DNA of 64,000 nt from Crossaster papposus (taxonomy: Eukaryota; Echinodermata; Asteroidea; Velatida; Solasteridae), in NCBI GenBank assembly GCA_037893245.1, contig JBAIAA010000608.1:1240001-1304000 (forward strand), written 5' to 3'. Shown here piece after piece: positions 33,950-47,000 of this stretch. Numbering within the stretch: the stretch's first letter is position 1; the number at the start of each line of letters is the position of its first letter. Under the pieces are notes generated by a model. That model ran no database searches. It saw only the letters and a program-made list of their open reading frames with translations, and was not told the origin of the DNA. A program made the translations under genes and the position numbers.

Positions 33950-34962
33950 TTGAATAACAAATGTTTCAAAATAGCCGAAAAAACCTATACAGGTTGAGTA
34001 TTTCCCCCTCAAGTGCACGACGTAGGGTATAATGTTGGGTACAACGAATTCCTCTGACTGCACCGTGGGGATCCCATGAATTTAAAAGGCATAGAGTAAT
34101 TTGTTTCACCCCAACTGACTTGTTGCCTTCATTGCATCATCTTTAATCATTTCGACCCTCTGAGTACGTTTCGTTTTCTAAAGAAATTGGTGTTTACACG
34201 TTTGTGTAATTGCCTAGACCTACCTTGATTGCTACTGAGGAGTCTGTGTTTGTTACTAGAAGCCGAGTCCGTTTGTACGCGGTGCCGCGCTGTTTCATAA
34301 CAATTCGCGACTGTTTACGAACGAGATGGAATTCATTGTTCAGTTTCAAGGTGATATTTTCAAGACGGTGTTTTGCTTTAGCTAGAAACTGTAATTACTA
34401 GGGAATGCTCATTGGCTGTTACGTTGCTCGCTTCTAGCGTTAGCTCCGCCCATGTTGTAATCTTGCCCCAATACGAAATGTTTCTACGTTCCTCGCAAGC
34501 GCAAGCTCGTTCTTGATTGGATGTAGGTTGCTATGACGTCAACCTGGTCTGTGGTCTGCGGCTGCTTTACTTGACGTGGCAAACTACGTACGTTTGAGTA
34601 CTTGCCGATATACGATGAACGCACACGAAGTGTTCAGCATTTCGTCTATAAGATACGGTTTCGAGCTACGATATATTTAGTCTCTTTCGTGTCAGTCTGA
34701 TCGTCGTTCAGTGATCTACATGCATAGCTGCCTATTTAAGTCGCGTCGGTGTGACTGTCCCGATCGTTGAAGTCGCTGATGAATAAATCCAAAACGATAT
34801 TTCGATCTTTGCATTAATCGGGCAAAGCTTCGGTTTACGCTTTCCGATTGTTGTCGAGTTATATACGTGCGTATAATAGGACTTTAGTTGGCTTTGGCGT
34901 GTGAGTCGTTGATAATTACATTCTAGCGGATTGGTGCTCAGAATTCACTTGAATCTAGGAGA
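33950..34962 (+). promoter_or_regulatory. Tandem promoter unit P3, promoter of gene B
   Basis: The third unit, spaced 1,393 bases from P2, is the one joined to exon 1. It has TGACGTCA at 34534-34541, ATATATTTAG at 34671-34680 and initiator-like TCAGT at 34692 and 34708. The sequence after the core promoter matches the gene A 5' untranslated region. Confidence 0.72.
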
Positions 34963-35008
34963 ATGGACGGAGCAGCAGCTTTGGTTCTGATGCTGTCAAC
35001 AATGGCAG
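34963..35008 (+). CDS. Gene B exon 1
   Basis: Codes MDGAAALVLMLSTMA plus one base, donor GTAAGA. It differs from gene A exon 1 in only a few bases. Confidence 0.83.
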
Positions 35009-38000
35009 GTAAGATTTATTATCTGTCACATGTGGTATTTCCTCGAATCCTTAACCTGTTTGTGAGCAATTGTAGACAATCTCCATCAGGATCAGGGACG
35101 TAGTGTATTACTATTATTAATTCTTTCTGGTAATGAAACTAAAGAATCCTCAAAAGCGCCCTTGGCACTGTAGCTCGCAAGCCTGAAGAAACCTGTAGAG
35201 AGAACACAAATGAGAAGAAGGTATAATTTTGGAGGTGGGAGACAAACCCACGAAATCTGGCAGGGACTGAAAACCCAATCCACATATTGGCCTAGGCCGG
35301 ATTCGAACCGGGGTCACAAGGGGGAAGGCGAGGAAAGAACGACCACGCCAACCTGATTCCCTCTTATTTTGTTGTGTGTGAACTTTTCGTTTCTAAAGCA
35401 ATATTCATCAAAAATCTATTAAAGGTAGGATACACCATTTGTAATTCAATTTTTCGGAACAATTACTATAGCGCAGTCATTTTGCTAGATGCCTGGAATC
35501 ATTATTTACTTTTAAATAAGTAAGACATTTACTAATTATTCGGTAGTAAAATTGTTCGATATATGTTAATGGTGTACCCTTACTTTAAGGACTTCACTGA
35601 CAGCTAAGCCTAGTTGAAAAGTGATATTCATAAAACTTTGCTAAGCTTATTTGGTTGCTAAGTTGACTGCTATTTAGTGTAAACGTAGAGTTGATCTTGG
35701 GTGTCTCCTAGTCACCAGTTGACAAATTATCCTCACCCAGCATAGAGCTAGATTCTCCACTAGAACCAATAGAACATTGGAATACTTAACAAATAGGCTT
35801 TCAAAACTTAAATCTGAATCCAAGAACCATGTTATCCAATGTAAAATATCCCGTAACAAATATTTTAGTTCCCAAGCATCTTTCTTCTTGCGATTGGTGT
35901 TGACATCATTATGCTTACTCTCAAGAACGTCTTTCAATATATCGAACCTTTCCGCTATAAATACGGTTTGTTTATCACTGTAATTAGCTTTACGTTGTTT
36001 ACCTTCCACATCGCCATGCTTTTGTAGATTTCAATGCACAAATTATGGGCCTCATGTCTCAGATTTGCTGTTGTTCATAAAGCCATTTGACCCATCCCCA
36101 AATCACCATACCCTATTGTAACGTAGAACCGTTTGCTGGGGTCGATACACACACAGGAAGGAGACTCAAGACAGGCATTTTCTGGTTTCTGTGGTTTATA
36201 GGCCGTATATTCTAACTACTTCTGTGGTAGAACACTGACATGTAGTTTACCGTTAAAACGCGGCACTAAAACTGCTCCAGCGCATGCGCCATCCGGAACA
36301 GGTTGCCTAGGCGTACTAGCAGGACTCCACTTAGCAGTTTCACCGTGGAACCGCTCTGGTGCCCTCTGGCACAGACGCTACACAGCCCCCTTCGAGGACC
36401 TTGTTTGTCTCAAAACAGGACGGCAGGCATCTACCGCCGCACACCCGGAATACCCGGACAGAAGACGCGAGACGCCCACAACAACACAACAACAAGAACA
36501 ATTAGTCAAAGTTCGTGTAGGATGTGGGAGGTGGCCGGTGACCGGCGCTGGAACTCGGTCTGCTTAAACAGCTGCTCCCAGAACTCAAGTGGGACGTCGT
36601 CAGGGTAGCGCGATGGTGGGGGCGCTTCAGGGGGAAGCAGTCCTTACAGGAAGGGCTGGCCTGCCACAGACGCGTTCACGAAGTGCTGGCCATACTGCTG
36701 CCATTCGGCAGGAGTCGCACCGTGACCTCGTATGAGTGGACCACGCGCGTCCGCAGAAGTCGGTGGTCATCCCCGTCGAGCCCGATCGGCGTTGTCTCCA
36801 GGCGCCACCTTCCGCCCGAGCTTGCGGGGAGGGTTTGGCGGGTCTGCTTCCCTTCGCGTGGCTGGAGCGGCGTCCGTGGTCGTGTCCCCGGTGCTCCGAC
36901 TGACGGGGCAGGTGTGGTCGAGGCCGCCCTTTCTGGCCCTGGTTTGGCTGACTGGCCGACTCGTCCCTCTACGAACAAAGAGGCTGGGAGGACTGCTCCT
37001 AATGAAGGTGGTCCCCCGGCTCCCCCGCCGAAACTGGGCCCCGTCGTCTCTTGGACGGGGGCTGCGTCAAAGGTCAGGCCGCTGCGGGGTGGTCCCGTCC
37101 GCCGTGGGGGAGGTCTAGGCTCCCCTGTCGGGAGAGGGGATGCGGAGAAGGTCCTCGGCCAGCGGGATTGTCGAGCTCCATCTCGTCGCCGCTGGGATGG
37201 ATCTCCAGCGCATCTATCTCTGCCATCACCCCGGCCACAAAACCTTCCCGGCGGAACCGATGATGTCGGCTGCTAATGTCCTCCCGATAAAACCGCAGAC
37301 CGCAGCCTTTTTCGCACGCGTACGGGCGCTCCGGTTGGAGCTGCTCGCACGCGGTGCGCATGTGCCTACCGCAGTTGCTGCTGCGGGTGAACGCCTTTCC
37401 ACAATGGAATCACATCAGGGGAGCCATCCTGGGGGGGGGGGGGGGGGGGGGGGGGTTGGAGTGGAGAGGGGGTTGGAGGGGAGAGGGAAGTTCGGTTAAT
37501 ACGAGACAATATCGGCGAGGCCAGGCTACCTTCTGGCCGACGCGAGTATACCTCCCGGTGTCCGGTTCTGTCGGTGGAGAAGGTGGCCGATCACACCCTA
37601 CCTCGGGCTCAACCAGCCCCGGATCTGCGCCCTTCTTCTCCTGCCTGTCAAAGGCGACATCCGCCTCCGCAATGGGTGGCGACGCCTCCGCCTCCGTCAC
37701 TCCCGGTGGTAGTTCCTCCCCACCCGACTGGTCACTCGATGTCCCCGGCGGCCCCGCAGAAGGAACCCCGGCGCTGGGCTGGATGCTAGTAATGCCTGCC
37801 AGTCTGGAGGCGGCTGTCCTTCTTCCGTAACTCAGTTGGGCTCCACCGGTTGGTCCCGTGCAGCGCGGCTCCACCAGTCCACCTGGGCGTCACCCAAGTA
37901 CGGTTTCAGCCGGTTGAAATGAACCACCTTGTCCTTGGCGCGAGGCGACTTCGGGATCCGGTAGGTGACGTCGTCGTTCCTCTTCAGCACCACGAAAAGC

Positions 38001-41000
38001 CCGTTCCACCAGCACTGCAGTTTGGGCGTGCGACCCACCTTATTGGAGGGGGTAGGGGGAGGGGGGAGGGGGAAAGGGGGGGGGGGGGAGGTGGGTAGAG
38101 TCACACGGCGCGTCTAGGCTCGTAGCTGGTACCCTCCGCCCGACGATCGTACTGTTGCTTTTAGTGCGTCTTGCCTTCCTTCAGGTGTTGCTGAGCGAAT
38201 TCGTGAGCGCGCTCCATCTTCTCTCAAACTCGTCCACATAATCCTGTTCCGTCGCCCCTGCCGTCGGCTCCCCCGGCTGACCCACCATCAAGTCCAACGG
38301 AAGTCGCACCTCCCGGCCGAGCATGAGCATGTTCGGCGTGAACTTGGTGATGTCGTGCTGGGAGGAACGGTACGCCATCAGGACAAATGGGAGGTGTTCG
38401 TCCCAGTCATACTGGTTCTCCTGCACGAACAGGCTCAACATCGTCTTGACGGTGCAGTTAAACCGCTCCACCATTCCGTCGGACTGAGGGTGGAACGGCG
38501 TAGTGCGGGTCTAGTATTTTGAACGCCCAGTAGACGACAGGTGTCCTGGAAGAGCCAGGCCTAGAACTTCCTCCCCTAATCCGTGTAGATCTCGAGGGGG
38601 CACCGAACCATGATGCTTGTATTCCTGGTCTTGTCTTCTGGAACTGGCACGTGAGGTCGAATGCGAGGCACTCCATCGGCGCACCCACCAAGTACTGCTG
38701 CAGTGGGGCCCGGAGGGGTCGAGTGGGTGGCCTTTTGGACCCACACTAGTGGCATTTCCGGCACCACTCTTCCACCCGAAGTCACATTCATTGGAAGTAT
38801 ACCGACGCCTGTTTCAGCCGAGCAACTGTCTGGGCAATTCCAAGTGCCCCGATATCCTGCCATCAAAGGTAAACCGTTGGACGTCCTTCACCCGCGTCCG
38901 CAGGACCACTATCTTTGAAGCCAGGGGTCCGCCATGAAGCTACTCCCACCTTATCTGCAATACGCCGTGAGACAGTCGCAGGGTCTTCCACTTCGCCCAC
39001 CAGAACTTCGTGCCCTCGACCAGGGCCGACAAGTCCGACCAGCCGGGTCTGGGAGCCCCATCCTCTAGCCACTGGGCAGTCCAGCCCAACTCCGGGTTGT
39101 CGCGCTGTTCCCGTTTCAGCTCATCGGGGTCCTAAGCCGCCAAGAGTTCCTCCACAGTGGTGGTCTCCCCCGCTCAGCTTCCCCAACTGCTCCCAGCAGG
39201 GTCCCCTTGGTATAGCACTCGTGGCTGATCTCGTCCGATCGCCAACACTGACCGCACGGATAATATATGCTAGGCCGGACTACCTTCCGGCCGGCGCGAG
39301 TATACCTCCCGGTGTCCAGTTCCGTCGGTAGAAAGGGTGGCCGATCGGACCCACCTCGGGCTCACCCAGCCCCGGATCTGTGCCCGTCTTCTCCTGCCAG
39401 TCGAAGGCGACATTCGCCTCTGTCACTTCCGGTGGCAGTTCCTCCCCATCCGACTGGTCACTCATGTCCGCCGGCAGCCCCGCAGAAGGAACCCCGGCGC
39501 TGGGCTAGATGCTGGCAATGCCTGCTAGTCTGGAGGCGGCTGTCCTTCCTCCGTAACTCGGATAGGCTCCACCGGTTGGTCCCGTGCAGCGTGGCTCCAC
39601 CAGTCCACCAGGGCGTCACCCAAGTACGGTTTCAGCCGGTTGAAATTTTGAACCACCTTGGCCTTGGCGCGAGGTGACTTCTGGATCCGGAATGTGACGT
39701 CGTCGGTCCTCTTCAGCACCACGAAGGGCCCATCCCACCAGCACTGCAGCTTGGCCGTACGACCCACCTTATTGGAGGGGGGAGGGGGGAAAAGGGGGGG
39801 GGGGGGGGTGGGGGTGGGGTGGGTAGAGTCACACGGCGCGTCTAGGCTCGTAGCTGGTACCCTCCGCCCGACGATCGTACTGTTGCTTCTGGAGCGTCTT
39901 GCCTTCCTACAGGTGTTGCCGAGCGAATTCGTGAGCGCGCTCCATCTTCTCTCCAACTCGTCCACATAATCCTGTTCCGTCGCCCCTGCCGTCGGCTCCT
40001 CCGGCTGACCCACCATCAAGTCCAACGGAAGTCGCATCTCCCGGCCGAGCATGAGCATGTTCGGCGTGAACTTGGTGATGTCGTGCTGGGAGGAACGGTA
40101 CGCCATCATGACGTATGGGAGGTGTTTGTCCCAGTCATACTGGTTCTCCTGCACGAACAGGCTCAACATCGTCTTGACGGTGCAGTTAAACCGCTCCACC
40201 ATTCCGTCGGACTGAGGGTGGAACGGCGTAGTTCGGGTCTTGTGGACGCCCAGTAGACGGCAGGTGTCCTGGAAGAGCTACGTCTCGAACTCCTTCCCCT
40301 GATCCGTGTGGATCTCGAGGGGGGGGGGGGGGGGGGGGGGGCGAACTATGATGCTTGTATTCCTGGTCTTGTCTTCAGGAACCGGGACATAAGGTCGATT
40401 GCAAGGCACTCCATTGGCGCACCCACCAAGTACTGCTGCAGTGAGGCCCGGAGGAGTCGAGTGGGTGGCTTTTTGAACCCACACTTGTGGCATTTCCGGG
40501 ACTACTCATCCGCCTGACCTCGCATTCATTGGAAGTACACTGACGCCTGTTTCAGCCGAGCAACCGTCCGGGCAACCCCAAGTGCCCCGATGTCCTGCCA
40601 TCATGGGTCAACCGCTAGACGACCTTTGCCCGCGTCCACAGGACCACTATTTTCAACGCCAGGGGTTCGCCATGGAGCTGCTTCCACCTTATCTGCAATA
40701 CGCCGTGAGACAGTCGCAGGCAGGGTCTTCCACTTACCAAAACTTCGTGCCCTCGTCCATAGCCGACGAGTCCGACCAGCCGGGTTCTTGGAGCCTCATC
40801 CTCTACACACTGGGTAATCCGGCCCAACACAGCGTTGTCGCGCTGTTCCCGTTTCATATCCTTGAGGTCCTAAGCCGCCAAAAGTCCCTCCACGAAGGTA
40901 GTTTCTCCCCCCCCCCCCCCCCCCCCCACCCCCCCCCCCCCCCCCCCCCCCCCCCGCTCAGCTTTCCCAACTGCTCCCAGCAGGGGCCCCTTGGTATAGC

Positions 41001-44000
41001 ACTCGTGGCTTATCTCGCCCGATCGCCAACATTGACTGCACGGATAATATCGGCTAGGCCCGACTACCTCCCGGCCGGCGCGAGTATACCTCCCGGTGTC
41101 CAGTTCCGTCTGTGGAAAGGGTGGCCGATCGCACCCACCTCGGGCTCACCCAGCCCCAGATCTGCGCCCGTCTTCTCCTGCCAGTCGAAGGCGACATTCG
41201 CCTCTGTCACTTCCAGTGGTAGTTCCTCCCCATCCGACTGGTCACTCATGTCCGACGGCGGCCCCGCAGAAGGAACCCCCGGCGCTGGGCTGGATGCTGG
41301 AAATGCCTGCTAGTCTGGAGGCGGCTGTCCTTTCTCCGTAACTCGGTTGGGCTCCACCGGTTGGCCCCGTGCAGCGCGGCTCCACTAGTCCACCTGGGCG
41401 TCACCGAAGTACGGTTTCAGCCGGTTGAAATTTTGAACCACCTTGGCCTTGGCGCGAGGTGACTTCTGGATCCGGAATGTGACGTCGTCGGTCCTCTTCA
41501 GCACCACGAAGGGCCCATCCCACCAGCACTGCAGCTTGGGCGTGCGACCCACCTTCTTGGGGGGGGGGGGGGGGGTAGAGCCACACAGCGCGTCTAGGTT
41601 CGTAGCCGGCATCCTCCGCCCGACGATTTTACTGTTGCTTCTAGTACGTCTTGCCTTCCTTCAGGTGTAGCCGAGCGAATTCGTGAGCGCGGAGGAAAGG
41701 AACTGGGAGGAACGGTACGCCATCATGACGTATGGAAAGTGTTCGTTCCATTACCAGTCATCCTGGTTCTCTTGCACGAACAGGCTCAACATCGTCTTGA
41801 CGGTGCGGTTAAACCGCTCCACCATTCCGTCGGACTGAGGTTGTAACGGCGTAGTGCGGGTCTTGTGGACGCCCCGTAGAAGACAGGTGTCCTGAGGGAG
41901 CCATTCCTCGAACTCCCTCCCCTGATCCGTGTAGATCTCGAGGGAGGCGCCGAACCATGATGCTTGTATTCCCGGTCTTGGTCTTCGGGAACCGACCCGT
42001 GAGGTCGATTGCATGGCGCTGCTTCGGCGCACCCACCAAGTACTGCTGCAGTGGAGCCAGGAGGGGTCGAGGGGGTGGCTTTTTGGACCCACACTCCTCT
42101 GCCTGACGTCGCATCCATTGGAAGTACACTGACGCCTGTTTCAGCCGAGCAACCGCTGGGGCGACCCCAAGTGCCCCGATGTCCTGCCATAATGGGTCAA
42201 CCGCAGGACGTTCTTCACCCGCGTCCGCGGGACCACTATCTTCCACGTCAGGGGTCCGCCATGGAGCTGCTCCCACCTTATCTGCAATACGCCGTGAGAC
42301 AGTCGCAGGGTCCCCAACTGTCCACACCAGAACTTCGTGCTCTTGTCCAGGGCCGACAAGTCCGACCAGCCGGGTCTGGGAGCCCCATTCTTTAGCCACT
42401 GGGTGATTCGTCCCAACCCTGGGTTGTCGCGCTGTTCTCGTTTTAGCTTCTCGGGGTCCCAAGCCGCCAGGAGTCCCTCCACAGTGTTGGTCTCTTCCCA
42501 CTCAGCTTCCCCAACTGCTCCCAGCAGGGGCCCCTTGGTATAGCGCTGGTGGCTGATCGCGCCTGATCGCCCACACTGACCGCACGGAATCATGGAGACG
42601 GCGTTAGCTTTCGTGTGCTTTTTGCCGCCCGGTGTTCCACGTCGAACTCGTAGCATCCCAGCCTCTGGATCCCCCTGGCCGTTTGCCCCTCCGGCTTACG
42701 ACAGATGAACAACCACCGCAGGGATTCACGGTCCGTTCGAAGCAGGAACCGTTCACCGAGGAGATAGTATTTGATAGTGCACGAAGTGGACCACAGCTAG
42801 GAACTCTCTCCGAGTGGTGCAGTAGTTGCGTTCGGACTTGGACAAGGTGCGGCTCCCGTAGGCGACCACCTGCTCGCCCTTTTCCCCTTCCTGTGTTAGC
42901 ACTGCTCCGATGGTGCAGTTTCTGGCGTCCGTATCCAGTGATCTGTGTCAGGGTAACGCAGCACCGGCGCTGTGGTCAACGCGTCCTTAAGATGTTCGAA
43001 CGCTGACTGGCAAGCACCCAACCAACAGGACGCTCTCTGGTTCTTGGTGGTCGGGGCATAAAGGGGGCGGGCGATTTCGGCAAAGTTCACGATTAACCAC
43101 CTATAGTAGGAGGCGAGGCCAAGGAAACTCCGGACTTCGGTCAGGCTACACTTCTTGGACTTGAGTCTCAACTCCGCGGCCCGGAACCGTTCCAGGACTA
43201 CTGCCAAACTCTGTTGGTTCTCCTCGAAGTCCGCCTCCACACGCTTACGTCACCCAGATAAACCACCGCCACCTGCCACTGCAGTCCCCTCAGCACTTGT
43301 TACATCAGGCGCTCGAAAGTCGCCGGGGCGTTAGACAGCCCGAACAGAATCACGGTGAATTGATACAGCCCGTTCTGCATGCCAGGGCAAGGGTGCTGAA
43401 CCACTTTGCCCCGCTATACGCGTCAAGGTTGTCCTCAATCCTGGGAATGGGATACGCGTCCTAGATTGTCACCTAGTTGACCCTCCAGGAGTCTACGCAG
43501 AAGCGGACGGTCCCGTTCTTCTTCCGAACCAGCACCACCGGCGTCGACTAAGGGCTACCTAGGGGTTCCACCACGCCACCCCGCAGCATCTGCTGGACCT
43601 GTTGGTCTGCCTCCTGTCGCTTATGGAGTGGCAACCTCCTCGCTTCTCCCGTGTTGATGGAGTGTCTGGTCAGCTCCGTGTGCCCAAAGCGACTGTCTGG
43701 GCCGGTGAACGCCCCGGCGAACTCCGTAAGTAACCCAACAAGCCGAAAAGAGTTAGGCCTGGTCGAGGCCCGCCGCCCCTCGTTCCAGGATGTCTTGTAG
43801 GTGAGGCGGAACCTCCGGTTGTGCGTCTCTTGGATGATGGCTAGCGGCAGACTCTCGCTGCTCTTCCTTCAGCTCTATCACGTCCAACTCTTCCACCGGC
43901 GAGAAGAAAGCCAAACGACTGCCCTGGTAGATCGTCACTGGGTCGGTCGTCGGGTTGAAGACTCTCACCGGCACGGTTTCCATTCTTGGTGTCAACCAGA

Positions 44001-47000
44001 TCGGTGACGACCGCAACCCGGCAGTTGTCCGTAGCCTCAAAGTTGGGTTACACCATCCCGACTCCCGCCTGCGACTCACTCCATATCTTGCCGTACATTT
44101 TAACGGTAGGATACACCATTGGTAATTGGTTGATTTATCGGGAATAGGTGGATTTGGGGGGTTGAAATTTACGTTTTACTATAGTAAATATCGTCTGAAG
44201 TTTGACAATCATGGATTCTGAGACAATCAAGAAAAACAGCGTTCTTTTTCAACCGGCGTCGGGCAGTGGTTCCTATGTTGTACTTGAGGTTTTTTTGCGC
44301 GATCGCCGTCCGGTGATCGTATTTGTTGTTAAATAAAATTCATTTTTGTTCGGAACAATTACAGGATATCTAGCGCAATATTTGTGCTGGATGCCTACAA
44401 TCACTATTTACTTTCAATTAAAGATATTTCTTAATAATTCGGTAGTTAATATTTTTGATATCTGAAAATGGTGTATCCTACAGAGGACAACATTCAACAA
44501 AAAGCGAACGCCCGCAAACTGAATCTCTTGTTCGTCTATTGTGCTTCTGTCCTCGAGAGTCATGTACACACTTGCATGTGGATGTGTGTAATGTACATGT
44601 ATATTGTAATTTCAAAAAACGCTACCTTCTTGTGTCATTATACTATGGACATATGGAGACTACATTGTGCCCACATGGGGAGATTATTTGGAAGTTTCGT
44701 TTATGTTTCATTAAATTTAAAGTGTTCTTGACCGGTGTGGCGAGCGAGTATAGGACGTGTTACTTCGGTCCCCCACCGGAACCTGATCCTGATAATCCCG
44801 ATCACTGGATGAAGCAAGCCATGCGAGAGATACGGAAGCGTTGCCGGGGAAATTGCGAACCTAAACCACCCGGTAAGTCGCCTTACTAATGCTATCTCCC
44901 GTCACATCGACTGCACAACATACTGTATTAATCGGCTTTCAAAACAAAACACAAATCAAAACAAAAACCACCATTGTTCGTGCATGGTCTCATTCCCTAA
45001 ATTTGTTTCCCAAATGTTAAATATCACTTAAAGCCAAGTGTTTGTTGGGGTTTGTTTGTTTGTTTATTTATTATTATTTGTATATAACAATATCGGTATC
45101 TTTTTACATAAACATCAGAAACACATTGGTTTGTTTTCTTGTTTGTTACCAACAGAGTGTTTAAGTACGCAGCCTCTCGGCATGGAGGACGGGACAATCC
45201 AAGATGATCGCATCACAGCGTCCAGTAGTAACAATTATTGGCCTCCACACCTGGCACGCCTCAACCTGCGCTCCGGCGCATGGGAAACCTTGAGGTTGGC
45301 ATTACGTTATTACAATGCCACAAAACGCGCCCAAATGGTTTAATAGTCATAGAAACGTGGAATCGGCTTTGTTTTCGTATACTTTTTTCTTTGTCTGTTT
45401 GTTTTTAATTCTAAACAAAATCTAGCCCAATCCCGATGCGCCGCTCAATTATTGCACACTATTATACAGTTTCAATAATTGTGTTTTAGTTTCAAATCCA
45501 TTTAAGCAATCGATTAAATCGCGTTGTTGTGTTATAATGTCACCAGTCTCGCATTACACATATAAACATTCGAATCTGATATGTAATTAAGATAAGTACA
45601 TGTAGTTTGCAGTACTAGCACCATGTGGCTATTATTGTTTGTGAGTTGTGTGGTTCTGAAAGGAACTGGAGGGAACTCGACATTTTGGATAGTATGCTCT
45701 GCCCGTCCTCAGGAAACTAAGGGATTCCGACGGTGAAGCAGGGTTATATTAAGCCTGGAAGCGATAAAGCGTACGAAGGATGTAACTGAGGGGTACTCAT
45801 GCAGGACGCTTGGTGATCACTGAGGCGTGTCAGTGTAAAGGAAGAGACTGAAATGAAAAGTTGCCAAGGGTATAGGAGATCCATAGGCTGAAGAACTACG
45901 TGTCCTAGAGTACATAGGACTCATCGGACTGGGAGGTGATGGTGGGTGGGGCGCCAGATGTTGCTTCGCCGTTTGAATCCCTCAGTCTCCTTACGAAGGG
46001 CAGGGCATTCTGTCCGAAACGTTGAGATCCCTCCGTTTCTTGTTAGAACCACACAACTCACTAGACAGAATGTCCACATGGTGCTACCGCAAACTACTTA
46101 TCTTATTTATATTTTGCAATGCAAACCTTCAAACCTCTGGTCCTTTTTAGAACCACACAACTCACTAAAGAGAATTACCACATGGTGTTACATGTACACG
46201 TTGTTATATGTATCAGCTGATATAACAACAATGGTGATTTACAGGCGATTTGTTTTCAAGCCACATACGTATCCCGTACGCGTATCTAATGGTTCCTATT
46301 CATCCCTTTACTCTGTGCACATAGCGCCATTGGTTCCTGGATAGAGGTGGACCTCGTTGAGAGTACAGTGTTGACAGGAGTAATCACACAGGGATGGGAT
46401 AGCTCACGCCATGTGAAGCGGTACACGGTGGCGTATCAGAAGCAGCCCTCATCTGCCTATGAACACGTGACAGATGGAAACGGAAACATCAAGGTAAATG
46501 CCTATCTTAACTTAACAGGCTTTGCAGGTATTTAAAGGGCATGGGGCAGATCGATTTCACGAAACGCCAAGACGGGTCTTAGAAAAAATAGTAACTCGTC
46601 CTAACTCGCGACCAAAGTTTAGACGCTTTAAACACGTCATAACCTCCATAGAAACGCGGCTTAACTCGTCTTAACTTGAGATCGGTCCGAGGGTCGTCTT
46701 ATCTCACGTGCGTTAATCTATATTATTATCTGGAAACCATTGCATTATCTTCTCGTTTTAGACAATGTCGGCCTAGAGTTAAAGTTTCGAAGAAAGACAA
46801 CTATTATCAACAGGTTTCTTTTCAGTCGCGTGTATCGTAAAAATATATATATTTATACGCCATCAACTAGTCGCCTCTGTCGTATAGAACGTGTAGAACT
46901 ACCGTACGTGGTTGTATTACGCTGACTAGTTTGCGCGTTTCTTTTCAACGATTGTTTACTCTAGCGGTAAAAAAACAAACATGAAACAGCTATCAAATTG

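Larger units (their letters stand above)
37499..44088 (-). mobile_element. Decayed Ty3/gypsy retrotransposon, pol region, with integrase triplicated
   Basis: Reading down from 44088 on the minus strand: protease-RT linker, RT, RNase H, then integrase zinc finger and core with a GPF-type C-terminal module, the last part present three times. GC content is far above that of the surroundings. Many frameshifts, internal deletions and long G or C runs break it. No long terminal repeats are identifiable. It replaces the gene A equivalent of about 6648-8038 in intron 1 and lies antisense to gene B. Confidence 0.85.

Noticed and set aside
36683-37499. Plus-strand open frames in the GC-rich segment
   Set aside because: GC-rich DNA leaves few stops. 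The minus strand carries the finger-like and gypsy-related protein sequence.
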